Shown here: piece by piece, positions 50,478 to 62,856 of the stretch
How positions within the stretch are numbered: position 1 is the first letter of the stretch
Layout: every line of letters begins with the position of its first letter
Origin: Selaginella tamariscina
Taxonomy: Eukaryota; Streptophyta; Lycopodiopsida; Selaginellales; Selaginellaceae
NCBI GenBank assembly: GCA_003024785.1
Contig: PUQB01000128.1
Location: 441,812-505,811, forward strand
Reading direction: 5' to 3'
DNA length: 64,000 bases
Position numbers and translations under genes: made by a program
Notes under the pieces: model-generated
The model's database searches: none
Told to the model about the DNA's origin: nothing
Seen by the model: only the letters and a program-made list of their open reading frames with translations

Positions 50478-52979
50478 ATGCAGCCGCGGCAGCCGATGCG
50501 CGGTATGAAACCGGCGACATGCCATTCCTTGGCGCAAGCAGGCGATGTACAAGGCCTGCGGACAATGCTGATTCAAAATCCGTCTTTGATTAACTCTCGG
50601 AATCCTGTTGTAAGTTTCTCTTGTAATTCTAGTTTGTTTTTCCCATTTTATCGGATTGTTTCGTGAAAACAGATGTCACAGACGCCATTGCAAATGGCGG
50701 CGGCGAGCAACCAGGAAGACGTTGTCAGGATGCTGCTGGAGTGGAATGGATCTGAGAAAGTCGATCTGGAGGCTACGAACATGGTAAGAACCTTGATAAT
50801 ATCTGTGGAGTGTACGCTAAGAATCTCTGTTTTGCAGTACGGAGAACCGCGTTGCACCTGGCAGCAAAGAATGGGTGTGCGGAAGCTGTGAGACTCCTCC
50901 TAAAGTACAATGCATCTAAGGAAGCGAAGGCACTGGTATGTTGTGTGTGTCTATGTGGTGTTTGGCTCAACTTTTGGGAATAATGAATGCAGAATGGAAT
51001 GACGCCATTGCATTTGGCGGTATGGTCGGCAGTAAGGGCTGCCGACTGTAAGGCCGTAGAGGTGCTACTTGAATACAATGCAGACGTGTCTCTTGAAGAC
51101 AATGTAAGTCGTATAAAACATGACGTGTGTATGTGTGCTGGCAAAGCAATCAGATTATATCGTATGAATATATTTATTCGTACCATGCATGCTATATAGT
51201 ATGCCTCCATATGCTTTGTATTGAGATTCACTATACCAAGATACTGGTTTTGATTCAATGCATATGCATACCCAATACACAGACACACATGTTTGTGACA
51301 AGTTTGACTATGCAGGAGAAAACTGACACCCCTGAGCCACCTTCCAAAGAGCTCGGGAAACGAGAAACTACAAATCATGCTGAAAGCCCAGCTGGAGCTT
51401 CAAAGGAGACAGAAAGCGCAGAAAGCAATATCAGGCTCCAAGCTAAAGATGATGGAGCTTGAGAAGGAGGCTGGCCAAGATTGTGGGCCTAGACGATCTC
51501 AAGCTCCAACTTCGCAAGTGGGCAAAAGGTATGTCTTTTGCTTGTTTATGTGTGCGTGTGGCCGCCTATATACGCAAAAATGTACTAAAATGGATATATA
51601 TTCAGGCATGCTTTTGGACGAGCAGCGAGAAGCCTTGGCTTGAATGTTCCTAGGAGGAGGCTTCCTCATATGGCTTTCCTTGGCAATCCTGGAACAGGTA
51701 CGTGTAGTTTCTTCTATATAGTTTTCGCTTTTATCACATGAACTATCTTTAAAGAGACGGGAATACATCTGTTGTTTGTGAATGATGTATCTTCATTTTC
51801 TTGAATGCTTTTTGTTTTGCAGGAAAGACCATGATAGCGCGTTTGCTTGCCAAACTCTTGCACATGGTTGGTGTCTTAGAAACCGACAAAGTCATCGAAG
51901 TGCAACGAACTGACCTTGTTGGCGAGTTCGTTGGCCACACAGGCCCAAAGACGAGAAAAACGGGTAAATTTTCGTATTTATGTATGAATGTGATTCTATG
52001 TGTTATCAATACGACTGATGGATCTTATAAGAATACATTTGAGGTCATATTCAGCAGGCACACGAATGGATATGAGGCAACTTGCATCTCTCTCTCCTTG
52101 TGTGCTGCGTGTGTGCGTGTGTGTTTCAAGCTTATAAAATTATAATCATGCAGATTAGAGAAGCCGAAGGTGGTATCCTGTTTGTGGACGAGGCATACAG
52201 GTTGATCCCGGCACAGAAAGCTGATGATAAAGATTACGGCTTGGAAGCATTGGAGGAAATAATGTCTGTCATGGATAGCGGCAAAATTGTGGTCATCTTT
52301 GCGGGGTATATCATTATCATATATAATACATTTTCGGGATAATATATTGGCGGATTTATGACGTCTCTGAGTAGATATGCAGAGCCAATGAAGCGAGTCA
52401 TCGCTAGCAATGAAGGCTTCTGCAGGAGAGTGACGAGATTCTTCCACTTTCCGGATTTCAGCACATATGAGCTCGCAGGTATCTATACATGCTCTCTCTC
52501 TCCCTCTCTCCCTCTCTCCCTCCCTCTCTCTCTCCCGTGTGTTCACAAAGTATCCTTTCCAACAGACATGATTCACCTCAAGATAAAGGAACAAGATGAG
52601 TATTCGCCAGTTTATGGGTTGAAGCTAGATTCAGCATGTTCAACTGGTAATGTCTTAATGTTTATCAAAGTGTTATTTATTATTATTTTGGTAGGAGCCA
52701 TTGCGGAATTATTAGAGTGCAAAACAACAGAGAAGCAACGAAGCGAGATGAACGGTGGACTGGTCTGGCCGTTGCTTACGAATGCCAAGGATCATCTCGA
52801 CTATAGGTAAGCCATAAAACTCAATACATAAAATACGTAAGTTAATTAAACAATGTATTCCTGAATAAATCAGGTTGGATTTGGATTGCTTTGACGAGGA
52901 TGAGCTGAGTTCTATCACTCTTGAAGATCTCGAAGCTGGCCTCGAATTGATTCCTAGGCAATCAACGTTATCGATCTGA
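50478..52979 (+). CDS. Ankyrin-repeat / CbbX-type AAA+ ATPase
   Basis: Twelve exons: 50,478-50,609, 50,673-50,783, 50,838-50,935, 50,993-51,103, 51,316-51,528, 51,606-51,697, 51,823-51,963, 52,154-52,305, 52,375-52,478, 52,566-52,646, 52,695-52,806 and 52,874-52,979 (about 484 codons). Exons 1-4 encode ankyrin repeats (QTPLQMAAASNQEDVVRMLL; GMTPLHLAVWS), exon 5 a Lys/Gln-rich linker and KLQLRKWAKG. The AAA core has Walker A GNPGTGKT split across exons 6/7, pore-loop region DLVGEFVGHTG, Walker B GGILFVDEAYRL, sensor 1 VVIFAGY and arginine-finger NEGFCRRV. It matches the plant family of Arabidopsis At3g24530 in length and order. CbbX itself remodels inhibited Rubisco in bacteria and red-lineage plastids; the green-plant ankyrin form has no established client. 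Exons 3, 5 and 6 contain single-base length errors in short runs (for example AAA to AA in exon 3, GGG to GG in exon 6), while all other exons and splice sites are perfect. Confidence 0.95.
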
Positions 52980-53398
52980 TCAGTCAACATTTATTTTCAA
53001 GGTACTGCCTCCATATTTTCCTAGCCTATGTGTGTGTAATGACAATCGTTTTGCAGGCAAGTATTACCACATTCTTTAGAGTGCCTTTGATTCTTTCAGC
53101 ATCGGATTCTTTTGCGAGAATACCCGTACGTATGTCTATACCTTATACACATTGAAAATACGTTTTCTTAATACATATTAACAATCTAATACATATCTGT
53201 TGATACACGGGGCATTTACATACATATATATGTTCAAACACTCTATTCTCACTGCATATATACGTCCTTGCTCATTTGATATATATGTCAGTAGCTTATA
53301 AATTACAAGATAATTAATGGATTTATTTGCACAAGTTAGTGATTTACATTCTTAAATGCTATAATAAAGCATTTCACTATATAACCACACCTAGTGTG
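52980..53398. other. 3' flanks of two convergent genes
   Basis: About 420 bp between the stop of the plus-strand ankyrin-AAA gene and the stop of the minus-strand GDSL gene. AT-rich, with no further gene. It must hold the 3' untranslated regions and polyadenylation signals of both. Confidence 0.6.
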
Positions 53399-54216
53399 TT
53401 AGGATGTATATATTGGCTGACTCTTGAAGGTGTATGAATATTCCCCAGACATGAAAAGATCTGCCACGATCTTGTAGAAAGCCTCTGTGAAATGATAATC
53501 GTTCCAGAAGATATATTTGAAGGATTATTACATGCCTTAGCTTGTAACTCAACCCCATTGATAGAAACCGTATCCCCACATTCAACTGTTGTTGTTTTTG
53601 TGAATATTCCGCAACAGGCCTCCGAAAGATGTTTAAATCCTACACATTTGCATGTATGTGTAATGCATACACATACATGCATATGTATGTGTGTATGCAT
53701 ACATGTATTTATCCATGTATATATATACGTGTATCAATGTGTTTTATAGATATACTAAGTATACTATGTATATGAGGTATATCTGTAGTACTTGCAGTAC
53801 ACACACAGACACACACTCACGCATAATACATATATTTGAACAATACGCATACAATGATGTATACATGAAGTTAGTGCATGTCTGTGTATGAATTAATCTC
53901 ATATGGTTATATATAGTACTTACCATAATCATGATAATTGTTTATGATCTTCTCCATGACACCATAGAAGTCAGCAATAGTCAACACTGAACCGGTCAAC
54001 TCTCGACTAAGGTCTTTGACCGTTGACTCGAGCATTGAGCGATGGAGCTGACCGACCTTGTTAAATTCTGGGAGACAGCCCAGTGTATCGTATTGCTGTG
54101 TCGGGTCGTCTTGTATTGTGAAAGGTGGATTACACCCTTGAGCAGGTACATTTATTATTAAGAAATTCCTTGCACCTGCTTGATATAAACCCTACACAAA
54201 TATAAAACCGTATACT

Positions 54217-54264
<48 letters not shown>

Positions 54265-54994
54265 AAATTGTACATTAGTAACAATATAATTATAGTAGTT
54301 TACTTTAAACATTATGCATTTCATATTATATACGTGTGATTTAATGTGATATAGTATATATGCATGTACTTATGTATGTATATACCCGAATCATTTTCTC
54401 GATGTTTCCTATAACCAATGGAACATATTTGAGTAGGCCCTTGAAGCTTACTCCATTTCTGTATATGTAAAAGTAGTCATTCCCACCTATCTCACCAACT
54501 ATATATAATCCTTCTGCAAATTGCTTTGCACTTGGAAACGTCCCTGTATATAAAAAATCCACATATAAGTATGTATTGTATATTAATAACTCTCATTGTC
54601 TCCTCAGTTCATTCACCTATACATACACAGTGACATATATCTACAGTTCTACTAACATACACATGTATACACACATACACGTATGTGCACACACAACACA
54701 CACTATTATACCAAGCTTGCTGTGAGCGGCATCTCTCTGGAACTGAATGAACCATTGGAGCTGTGTGTTAAGTTGGACAGTGGGATTTAGAATTGTGAAA
54801 TTATTGAAGTTGAAGTAATCAAAACTCAGAGCTCCTGCTCCTTGAACAGCAAAGTTTGCACCACTTTGAAAGTCTGTGGATGCCAAGTATGGGTTGAGGA
54901 ATGGAAGCCCAAGTGCACTTGCTGTAGAATAACATGTACAGAGTTAGTGTGTGTGTGAACCCAATATCACAAAACATATAAATTTAAGAAATTA

Positions 54995-55038
<44 letters not shown>

Positions 55039-55636
55039 CATTGAAAGTTTTTAATTTACTTTTCCTATTTTAATTTTTTTTGTATTTTGATTTTTAAAAT
55101 TTATAATAATTAATTGAGTGTGTGTGTGTGTGTGTATATATATTTATTTAAAAAATAGAACAAAATATATTATGATATATATCTGTGTTTTGAACTTAAA
55201 TACTATAAATTACAAATTAATTATATATTCTTTTTAATTTTATTTTTTTAATTATATTTTATTTGTTATTTTTGAAATGCGGGAAGTTTTAAATTTATAT
55301 ATATACAATAAAACCTGTTGATCACAAAAATATGACCCATTTCACCATGTTTATTGTTGCTTGGAACCTACACACGTCTACACACACATATGTAAGTGTA
55401 TTATATACCTATGAAATCCCGATAAGCCGGCCATCTGTGTTCCTGCCAGTAGCATGTCCGAAGTATGTCATCCCATAAGGAGGCTGTGTATATCGGTGGG
55501 AAAACTCGGGAAATGCAACGACTGCATTCCCGGGATCGGACAGGGAATCCCCAAACTGGAAAATTGCTGGGAATTTCTGGGCAAGAATTATTTGAAATAA
55601 CGAAAGAAACACTGCAAAATTAACAACTAAAGCCAT
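53399..55636 (-). CDS. GDSL-type esterase/lipase, secreted
   Basis: Five exons: 55,409-55,636, 54,712-54,921, 54,386-54,543, 53,924-54,191 and 53,399-53,639 (about 368 codons, normal for plant GDSL lipases). A hydrophobic signal peptide (MALVVNFAVFLSLFQIILA) precedes QKFPAIFQFGDSLSDPGN, the block I serine. Block II lies in GANFAVQGAG, block III in GEIGGNDYF; later come ARNFLIINVPAQGC, SEACCGIF and ECGDTVSINGVE. Block V reads WNDYHFTEAF: the usual WDxxH aspartate position is Asn, with an Asp one residue later. Two single-base losses (just before the exon 1 donor, and in an A-run in exon 5) shift the frame, but the reading continues correctly afterwards. The substrate is unknown; the family hydrolyses acyl or acetyl esters, often in the cell wall. 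It is part of a local cluster of at least five related copies. Confidence 0.9.
54215..54262. repeat. (TA)n(GA)n microsatellite in a GDSL intron
   Basis: Lies 24 bp upstream (in gene direction) of the exon 4 acceptor edge, within the intron between exons 3 and 4. The pseudogene copy has a similar TA-GA tract at 57,397-57,466 outside its exon 3 remnant. Confidence 0.9.
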
Positions 55637-56363
55637 TTTTACAAAAGAAACCTCACGAGAATGTCGTATATATCACATTACGTTGTTGAATTGGTACGTC
55701 ATATTATAAAACAAAAAATTGGATTTTTTTAATGACTTATGCTGAAAGAAATAACCATAACAGGTGGCGTCAAAAGTATGGTCCGCAGAGACAGAACTAG
55801 GTGAGATGTCATTTTCCAATCAGTGTATATATATAACATCAGATAGAGTGTTATATTTAAATATAGCTTCTGTGTATGTTGTTAATTAATTCACTTCATT
55901 TAAACTGCAAAATTATTATTATATTTATTAATAATTTTTATTAGCATATAAAATGACTATAAATATAAAAAAAAATTATGTCGTATTCACTGGTTTTGCA
56001 TAGAGCACGAAAGGTATAATTCTCTTGAAATGGTTGTTATTTTTATATAATAACTGATGGTCTGACCCTTTGAAGAGAAGGTGAATATCTACTTGCCTAG
56101 CAAAATGTGTAATAGTTTTTCCTGTGTTTACTATGACATCATGTAATGATCTAATATATATATATATATATATATAATTTAAATGCAGAGAAAATTATCA
56201 TATTGTTTTATTAAATCACTAAAAAAGGCATTTAATTTTTAAATCCCCAAAACGATAAGTTTTAAAAATATCATTTAAAGATTCTAACCTTAAATTATAT
56301 ATATACATATATCAGCAGTAGTAATTATTTCTTAAATATATAATCCATGATAAACACACTCTC

Positions 56364-56394
<31 letters not shown>

Positions 56395-56619
56395 TTGAAT
56401 CATCTATTCAATCAATGGATTTTTTCTCAAATCAATAGAGTTGGGCCTAGGTTTTCAAAAAAGTTGTTCGTCCGTTCCCCTTGGACAATATATATATAGT
56501 ATAAAATTAAATAAAGGTTATCTTATAAAATATATAATAATTAAATTAATTAAGTTAAAAATTAAAACTTATTAAATTGATAAGCTTGCTAAATGTTCAT
56601 AAATAAATCTGTTTATGTA
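55637..56619. other. Promoter side of the GDSL gene and AT-rich spacer
   Basis: A TATA-like GATATATAC (minus strand, about 55,665-55,675) lies about 35 bp upstream of the ATG. The word ACATCAGATAGAGTGTT near 55,837-55,853 recurs at about 62,944-62,961 beside the exon 1 scrap, so promoter DNA was duplicated with the gene. (TA)n and (GT)n tracts occur near 56,157 and 56,365. No gene is seen. Confidence 0.5.
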
Positions 56620-57380
56620 CGAATATTCTCCTGACATTAAAGAATATGCTACAACCTTGTAAAATGGAAGTCGTTTCAAAAAAATATATTGTGACGGATT
56701 ATCGCTGTTTAACTCAAACCCGTTAAAATGAACTATATCCCCAATTTAATTGTTGTTGTGTTTGTGAATATTCCACAACACATCTCCAAAAGATGCTTGA
56801 ATCCTACACACAAATGCATGTATGTGTATTAAGTAGATGTATTAAAACTCACGTGTATACACACTGTACATTTTATATACATGTACATGTACTATACAGC
56901 GTATGCATCTGAGATTTAGTACTGCATATAAGTTATATACAACAATATATTATAGCTTACCATAGTCATGGTAATTGTTTATGACCTTCTCCATGACACC
57001 ATAGAAGTCGCCAATAGTCAACACTGAATTGGTTACTCTTGATTAAGGTCTTTGATCGTTGACTCGAGCATTGACCGGTGGAGTTGACCGACCTTGCTCA
57101 ATTCTGACAGGGTTGTGTTGTATTAAGAAAGACGGGTTACACCCTTGAACAGGTAAATTTATTATTAAGAAAGTTCTTATACATAGAAAACCGTATATAT
57201 ATACGGTTAAAACTTTATTTAGTTATTAAATACTGTACATAAGGTGTAGTATATGTGTGTGTGTACCCGAATCATTTTCTCGATGCTTCTTATAACCAAT
57301 GGAACATATGCAATAAGCCCTCGAAACTCACTCCGTTCGTGTATATGCCGAAGTAGTCATTTCTACCTATCACAACAATT
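56620..57380 (-). pseudogene. GDSL esterase pseudogene (exons 3-5 only)
   Basis: Decayed copies of exon 5 (56,620-56,802), exon 4 (about 56,961-57,160) and the 3' part of exon 3 (about 57,266-57,378) of the neighbouring GDSL gene, in the same order and orientation. Exon 4 still has the run encoding GVMEKVINNYHDYG and its splice donor, but contains an internal deletion. Exon 5 has lost the DxxH region and carries several stops and length changes. No exon 1 or 2, and so no catalytic serine, is found before a (TA)n(GA)n tract at 57,397-57,466, which may mark the break point. It is clearly nonfunctional. Confidence 0.85.
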
Positions 57381-57394
57381 GATTAGCTTGTGTT

Positions 57395-57396
<2 letters not shown>

Positions 57397-57466
<70 letters not shown>
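57397..57466. repeat. (TA)n(GA)n microsatellite
   Basis: About 20 bp of TA and 40 bp of GA at the truncated 5' edge of the GDSL pseudogene. Confidence 0.95.
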
Positions 57467-57467
<1 letters not shown>

Positions 57468-59430
57468 TATTTTTCTATGTTGTACAAGTGTGCATGCCAT
57501 TTAATATATATAATATATAAATGATCATAAGTGAGTCTCAAATATAATGTATATTTTATAATTAAGTAATTGACCGCTTAATGTTTGTTGGTATATAAAT
57601 ACATATATATAATAAGATAAAATGTTACTTTTACTTAAAGGTATATAAGTAAATGTCATAGACAAAGTGCTCATATTTCTACGTTAGGTGACAAACTATT
57701 TTCAGTATGATATTTACTTCAACAATACGCATTGTATTGTGACGTCCTTTCCTATATATACATTAATATATTATAAAGACTAGATTTAATAATAGAAGTG
57801 GATATGTTGTTGTTAGTATAATATACTAACAATAATTTTGTAAATTATAATAATATTAAATAATATAATAACAATAATTTTGTTTATTATTTTGTAAATT
57901 AAAATAAATATTAATATTATTTTAATTTACACATTAATTAACAAATTTAGTAAATTATAAAATTACACATTAATTAACAAATTAGTAAATTATTATAAAA
58001 TTTTGTTAATTACATAATACTATGTTAATGTTATATTTAAAGTTTTAATATACATATACATATGTATATTTTATTATATTTATAATGTATGGTTATTAAA
58101 ATACATCTTTAAATATATAATGAATGTATATTAAAAATGAGCTTCAACTATTATATAACTATATGTGTATTTAAAATATGTTATGTATGCATAATTTTTG
58201 TTTAAAATTAGTAATTATATGAAATTAAATTACTTTAGATTTATTGTACAATTTAAACCATGTTTTAACGCATGGAGTATTTAATTATTGCATAAGCATA
58301 AATTATTAAAAGGATAGTTTATACTTCATCAAAGGTAATAAAAATAGTATACACTATAATAATAAAATATAATTTAAGAATATGCTAATGAACATTAAAT
58401 TTAAAGACTCGTAAGATCAAGTAAAAAATAAATTTAAATAAGTTTTATTATAATTAAAAATAAATTGACTATATGTAATGTACTAATATATATATAATAT
58501 AATATTACTTTTATGATTTTCAGTTTTTGAGAACATATATTAATATCCAGTGTTATAACCCACAATTAAGTTTATATTATCACACACACACACACACACA
58601 CATGTGTGTGTGTGTGTGTATTTGTGTATAATATCTTAAATATAATATACATAATACATGTACCTCTATCCTAATATGTTTATAAGGACCTTTTTTAAAA
58701 TATAAACAATTCTTATATTTTGATAATGACTTATTAATAATGATTAAATTTTACATGATAGTTTTGTAAAAAAATATACAAATTTTTTCAAAACATTTCA
58801 TTTTCCAATGGTTCCCAATAAAGACAATCAATAAATATTGATGTAATTTAATTTATATTTTTAAAATAAGATTATTAAAACCATTAAAATTATAAATCTG
58901 ATTTTAATAAATAATTAACTTTACATTATAAAATCAAATCTAAATTTAAATGTCTAATCCAAATGATTAAGTTTAGATATTTTAAATACAACTTAATGTT
59001 GGCTATATTTTATATTTTTAAAATGTAAACTTTATTTTTTAATATCTTATATCAGCTAAAAATTATTAAATTTATAAATTTATATTAAAAAAAATAAATT
59101 TAAAATTTAAATGTAATATAAATAAATATTAACTTTAATATTTTAAACAAAAGTTCTTCATTATATGTTTTTAAATGTTAGAACATTTGTTTCAATATCT
59201 TAGATGGGCTAAATATGATTTATAAATTAAGAAATTTATATTATAAAATCAAAACTAATTTAAAAACCAAATTTTAAATATATAATATAAGTAATAGTTT
59301 TAAACACTGAAGCATTAAATGTATTTTAAGCTTCTGGGTTTTAACATAATAATTGCAATTAACTTTTGTTAATATCATCTGAAGATATTAAAATACGAGT
59401 AATTTTAATATAATAATTAATTAGGTCATT
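57467..59430. other. AT-rich spacer between divergent GDSL copies
   Basis: No gene is seen. It contains near-identical short repeats of ACACATTAATTAACAAATT (57,930-57,982) and a compound (AC)n/(GT)n inverted tract at 58,579-58,619. The last 70 bp before 59,503 form the leader of the plus-strand GDSL copy. Confidence 0.5.
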
Positions 59431-59502
59431 GAATATATGCTCAAAAATATAACGGCGGACTTTACTGTTGTTTTCCCAAAGGAGTGGAAGCGCACAGCAA
59501 CT

Positions 59503-59765
59503 ATGGTTCTAATAGTTTGTAGTTCAGTGCTTGTGTCGATCTTATTTCAAGTGGTTATCGGCCAGAAATTCCCGGCGATTTTCCAATTTGGGAATTCTGT
59601 CGGATCCCGGGAATGCAGTTATTGCATTTCCCGCTCATTATCATCTATTCACACAGCCTCCTATGGAATGATTACTTCGGACGTGCCACTGGGAGAAACA
59701 CAGATGGCCGGCTTATCGTGGACTTCATAGGTACGTTTGTGTGTGTGTCTGTGTGGTGTGTGTGT

Positions 59766-59803
<38 letters not shown>

Positions 59804-60972
59804 CACAATCATGCTTTCTGTAATTTATTTATTTATCTAATTTTCAATATAGCAAGTGCACTTGGTTCCATTTCTAAACCCGTATTTGGCGGCTTCTAAT
59901 TTTGAAAATGGGGCTAATTTCGCTGTTCAAGGAGCCACCGCTCTAAGTTTTGATTGTTTTAAACTGCATAATTTTACAATTGGTTACCCAACAGTTGCAC
60001 TGGATACACAGTTAAATGGTTCTCAACCTACAGAAGAGAGGCCAAAGCCATAAAAAGCCTGGTATGTGTGTACATATATACATGTATATCATGTTTTAAC
60101 ATAGTTATATAACGTATATAATGCATAGTTTTACATACAGGGAAGTTTCCAAGCGCAAAACAATTTGCAGAAGGATTATATATAATTGGTGAGATAGGTG
60201 GAAATGACTACTTCACAATATATAAAATGGAGTAAGTTTCAAAGGCCTATTGCAATATGTTCCATTGGTTGTAGGGAACATCGAGAATATGATTCGGGTA
60301 TACACATACATACATACACATATTGTATAAACATTTATCCACCGGGTATACACATACATACATACACATATTGTATAAACATTTATCCACATATATGTGT
60401 TTTTTGTAGAGTTTGTATCAAACAGGTGCAAGGAATTTCTTAGTAATAAATGTACCACTTCAAGGGTGTAATCAACCATACTTAGTACCACACGATTGTA
60501 AACCACAGTATGACAAGCTGGGGTGTCTCCTAGAATTCAACAGAGTTGGTCAACTCCATAGGTCAATGCTTGAGTCAACGGTCAAACATCTTAGTCAAGA
60601 GTTGACTAGCGCTGTGTTGACTAGCGCTGACTTTTACGGTGCCATGGACAAGATAATAAATAACCATCGTGATTATGGTAAGTGTATGTAACATATGTAA
60701 TGTTTATTTACATAAGCATTGTAGGATTTAAGTATCTTTGGGAGCCATGCTGTGGAATATTCGGAAACACAACAACAGTTCAATGTGGGGACACAGTTGT
60801 TATGAACGGAGTTGAAGTAAAAGCTGGGGCATGTAGTAACCCTTCAGAGCATATATACTGGAATGATCATTTTACAGAGGCATTTTACAGGACTGTAGCA
60901 TATTCTTTCTTATCTGGGGAATATTCAGATCCACCAGACACCTTCAAACCCGACTTATCATTTACTCTTTGA
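59503..60972 (+). CDS. GDSL-type esterase, divergent copy, probably damaged
   Basis: Same five-exon structure as the minus-strand gene: 59,503-59,730, 59,853-60,061, 60,141-60,296, 60,410-60,677 and 60,725-60,972. It begins MVLIVCSSVLVSILFQVVIG, a signal peptide, then QKFPAIFQFGNS. The block I GDS is read as GNS, with two bases missing directly after it, and two further frame changes lie in exon 1, with others in exons 2 and 3. Exons 4 and 5 are fully open (ARNFLVINVPLQGC; WEPCCGIF; CGDTVVMNGVEVK). Block V reads WNDHFTEAF, one residue shorter than its neighbour. Loss of the GDSL aspartate and the cluster of shifts in exons 1-3 suggest a pseudogene more strongly here than for the neighbouring gene. 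Sequence error cannot be excluded. Confidence 0.8.
60297..60390 (+). repeat. 46-bp tandem duplication in a GDSL intron
   Basis: The unit GGTATACACATACATACATA... through ATTGTATAAACATTTATCCAC is present twice in direct succession at the 5' end of the intron after exon 3. The splice donor (GGGTATAC) is duplicated too, so two donors 46 bp apart are available. Confidence 0.85.
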
Positions 60973-62385
60973 ATTGTACATTTGTTTAGCTATAATATCA
61001 TTTTTTAGATGCTAAACTCTGTTTTAGTACAACGCATGCAAAATATTGAATAATATAGATAAATAATTTATATATAAAGTTAAAACGTTAACATCTCATA
61101 TTTAAAAATTATTTTTTAAAGTCAATATAAGCCTTATCAAATTCTTTTATTTTAGTTATTTATAATATTTTAACTGGTTAAATGATTCTTCTTTATTAAT
61201 TAAAGTTAATTTTTGTTTGAATACAAACTGTTAATATTACTAATTAACTTGATTAACTGAACTGTTTAATAAAGGCGACATTCTATTTGTAATATAGGAC
61301 CCTCGTATGTATTTAATTAATCTTTAAGTAGGAATATTTGATATATCGGCTGCTTCCTTTTTATATTTGTGAAATATTAAGTATTAAATATTATAACATG
61401 ATGTATGACCTGTCTTTCTTTTATATATATTATATAATATATATGAGTTTAATTAAGAGTTCAATATTAAATTTTGAAAGATTTATTTAAAACTTCCAAC
61501 ATAAATGTACTCATACGCATGAAAAATTCTTATTTTGTGATTAGAACATCGAAAGCTTTAGAAATTTAATTAATTTAGTTGTGCGTGTTTGCATATATAT
61601 ACGTATGTGTGTATAAATATGTATATACTTACATACATACGTACACACGCACGTCCGCACGCACACACCACACACGTGTGTGTGTGTATGAGAGAGAGAG
61701 AGACTATATTACCTGGCAGTTTTCATATATGCATATATATTATACATATATGTATATCTGCGTACATCTAGATAAGATAATATAACATAGTAACACACAT
61801 TATTCTATGCATTGTGTTGCTTGTACCCGTTCGATGACAAGAATATGACATTTGCATGACGTAACGCCTATTTGTACACACATGTGAATTCATACATTTG
61901 TGCATATGTACGATTGAAGTGGTATATGCATGTGTGTGTGTGTGAGTTTAATTAAACAGAAAGTTACATATTGAATATTGTATGACCGGCTTTATTGTGT
62001 GTCTATGTGTTATACAAGTTCGCTTGAATTACATATACACGGTTCTTTCTAAATATACGCAAAGTATATTCTCACGCCACTTCATAATGTATGTATATAC
62101 ACGTATGAAGTTCAATTTCGAAACTAAAACATAGAGTTACATAACTTTATAAGATAAACAAATAATTTATTTAATTTTTTCATAACAAAAATTGTTTATA
62201 TAACTCCCACACAAATAGATTAATCTAATGTCATAGTAAGCTTTAATTAAAACTTTCAACATAATTAACAATGAAATAAGTGAAATGTATCTATTATAAA
62301 ATACTAAAATAAACTAATAATTAATCTTAATATATAATAATTAGTTAAAATAAAATTAATGTACAATAATAAATGTATCGTACTC
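60973..62385. other. AT-rich spacer with a duplicated microsatellite segment
   Basis: No gene is seen. About 61,780-61,945 is repeated at about 62,555-62,735 in the same order: GTAACA-ACAT, then GAATATGACATTTGCATGAC, then TATTTGTACACACAT-TGAAT, then ATATGCATGTGTGTGTGTG. The downstream copy encloses the GDSL exon scraps, so the repeat probably arose from the duplication that made them. Confidence 0.6.
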
Positions 62386-62387
62386 AC

Positions 62388-62480
62388 CTCCTGAAATTCA
62401 ACAAAATTGGTCAACTCCGTAAGTCAATGCTTGAGTCAACAGTTGACAGTTGCTGACTTTACAGTGACTTTACAGCTGCT
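62388..62480 (+). pseudogene. GDSL exon 4 scrap
   Basis: About 90 bp matching the middle of exon 4 of the GDSL genes (CTCCTGAAATTCAACAAAAT, GGTCAACTCC, TCAATGCTTGAGTCAAC, GCTGACTTTACAG). It has an internal deletion and no splice sites. Same orientation as the 59.5-61.0 kb copy. Confidence 0.8.
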
Positions 62481-62820
62481 GTGTACTTATATGTGCGTGT
62501 GTGTGTGAGAGAGAGTCCAATCCTTCATTTAGGTATATATATTATACATATACGAAATTAATAAAACGTAGTAACAGACATATTTTCTATGTATTGTATT
62601 GCAGAAGAATATGACATTTGCATGACGTAATGTCTATTTGTACACACATATGAATTCATACATTTATACATATGTACACGTATCTACATACATTTTAAAC
62701 GACTGAAGTCATATATGCATGTGTGTGTGTGTGTTGCTTTTTCTTGGTGATCACGATCTCATGGCATAAGAATATGTCATAGATAGTAAGAACTGCATAT
62801 GCCACACATATATACACACA

Positions 62821-62844
<24 letters not shown>

Positions 62845-62856
<12 letters not shown>

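Noticed and set aside
61579-61785. Overlapping frames in TG/TA repeat DNA
   Set aside because: Repeat-driven frames (ICVYKYVYTYIHTYTR); no coding character.
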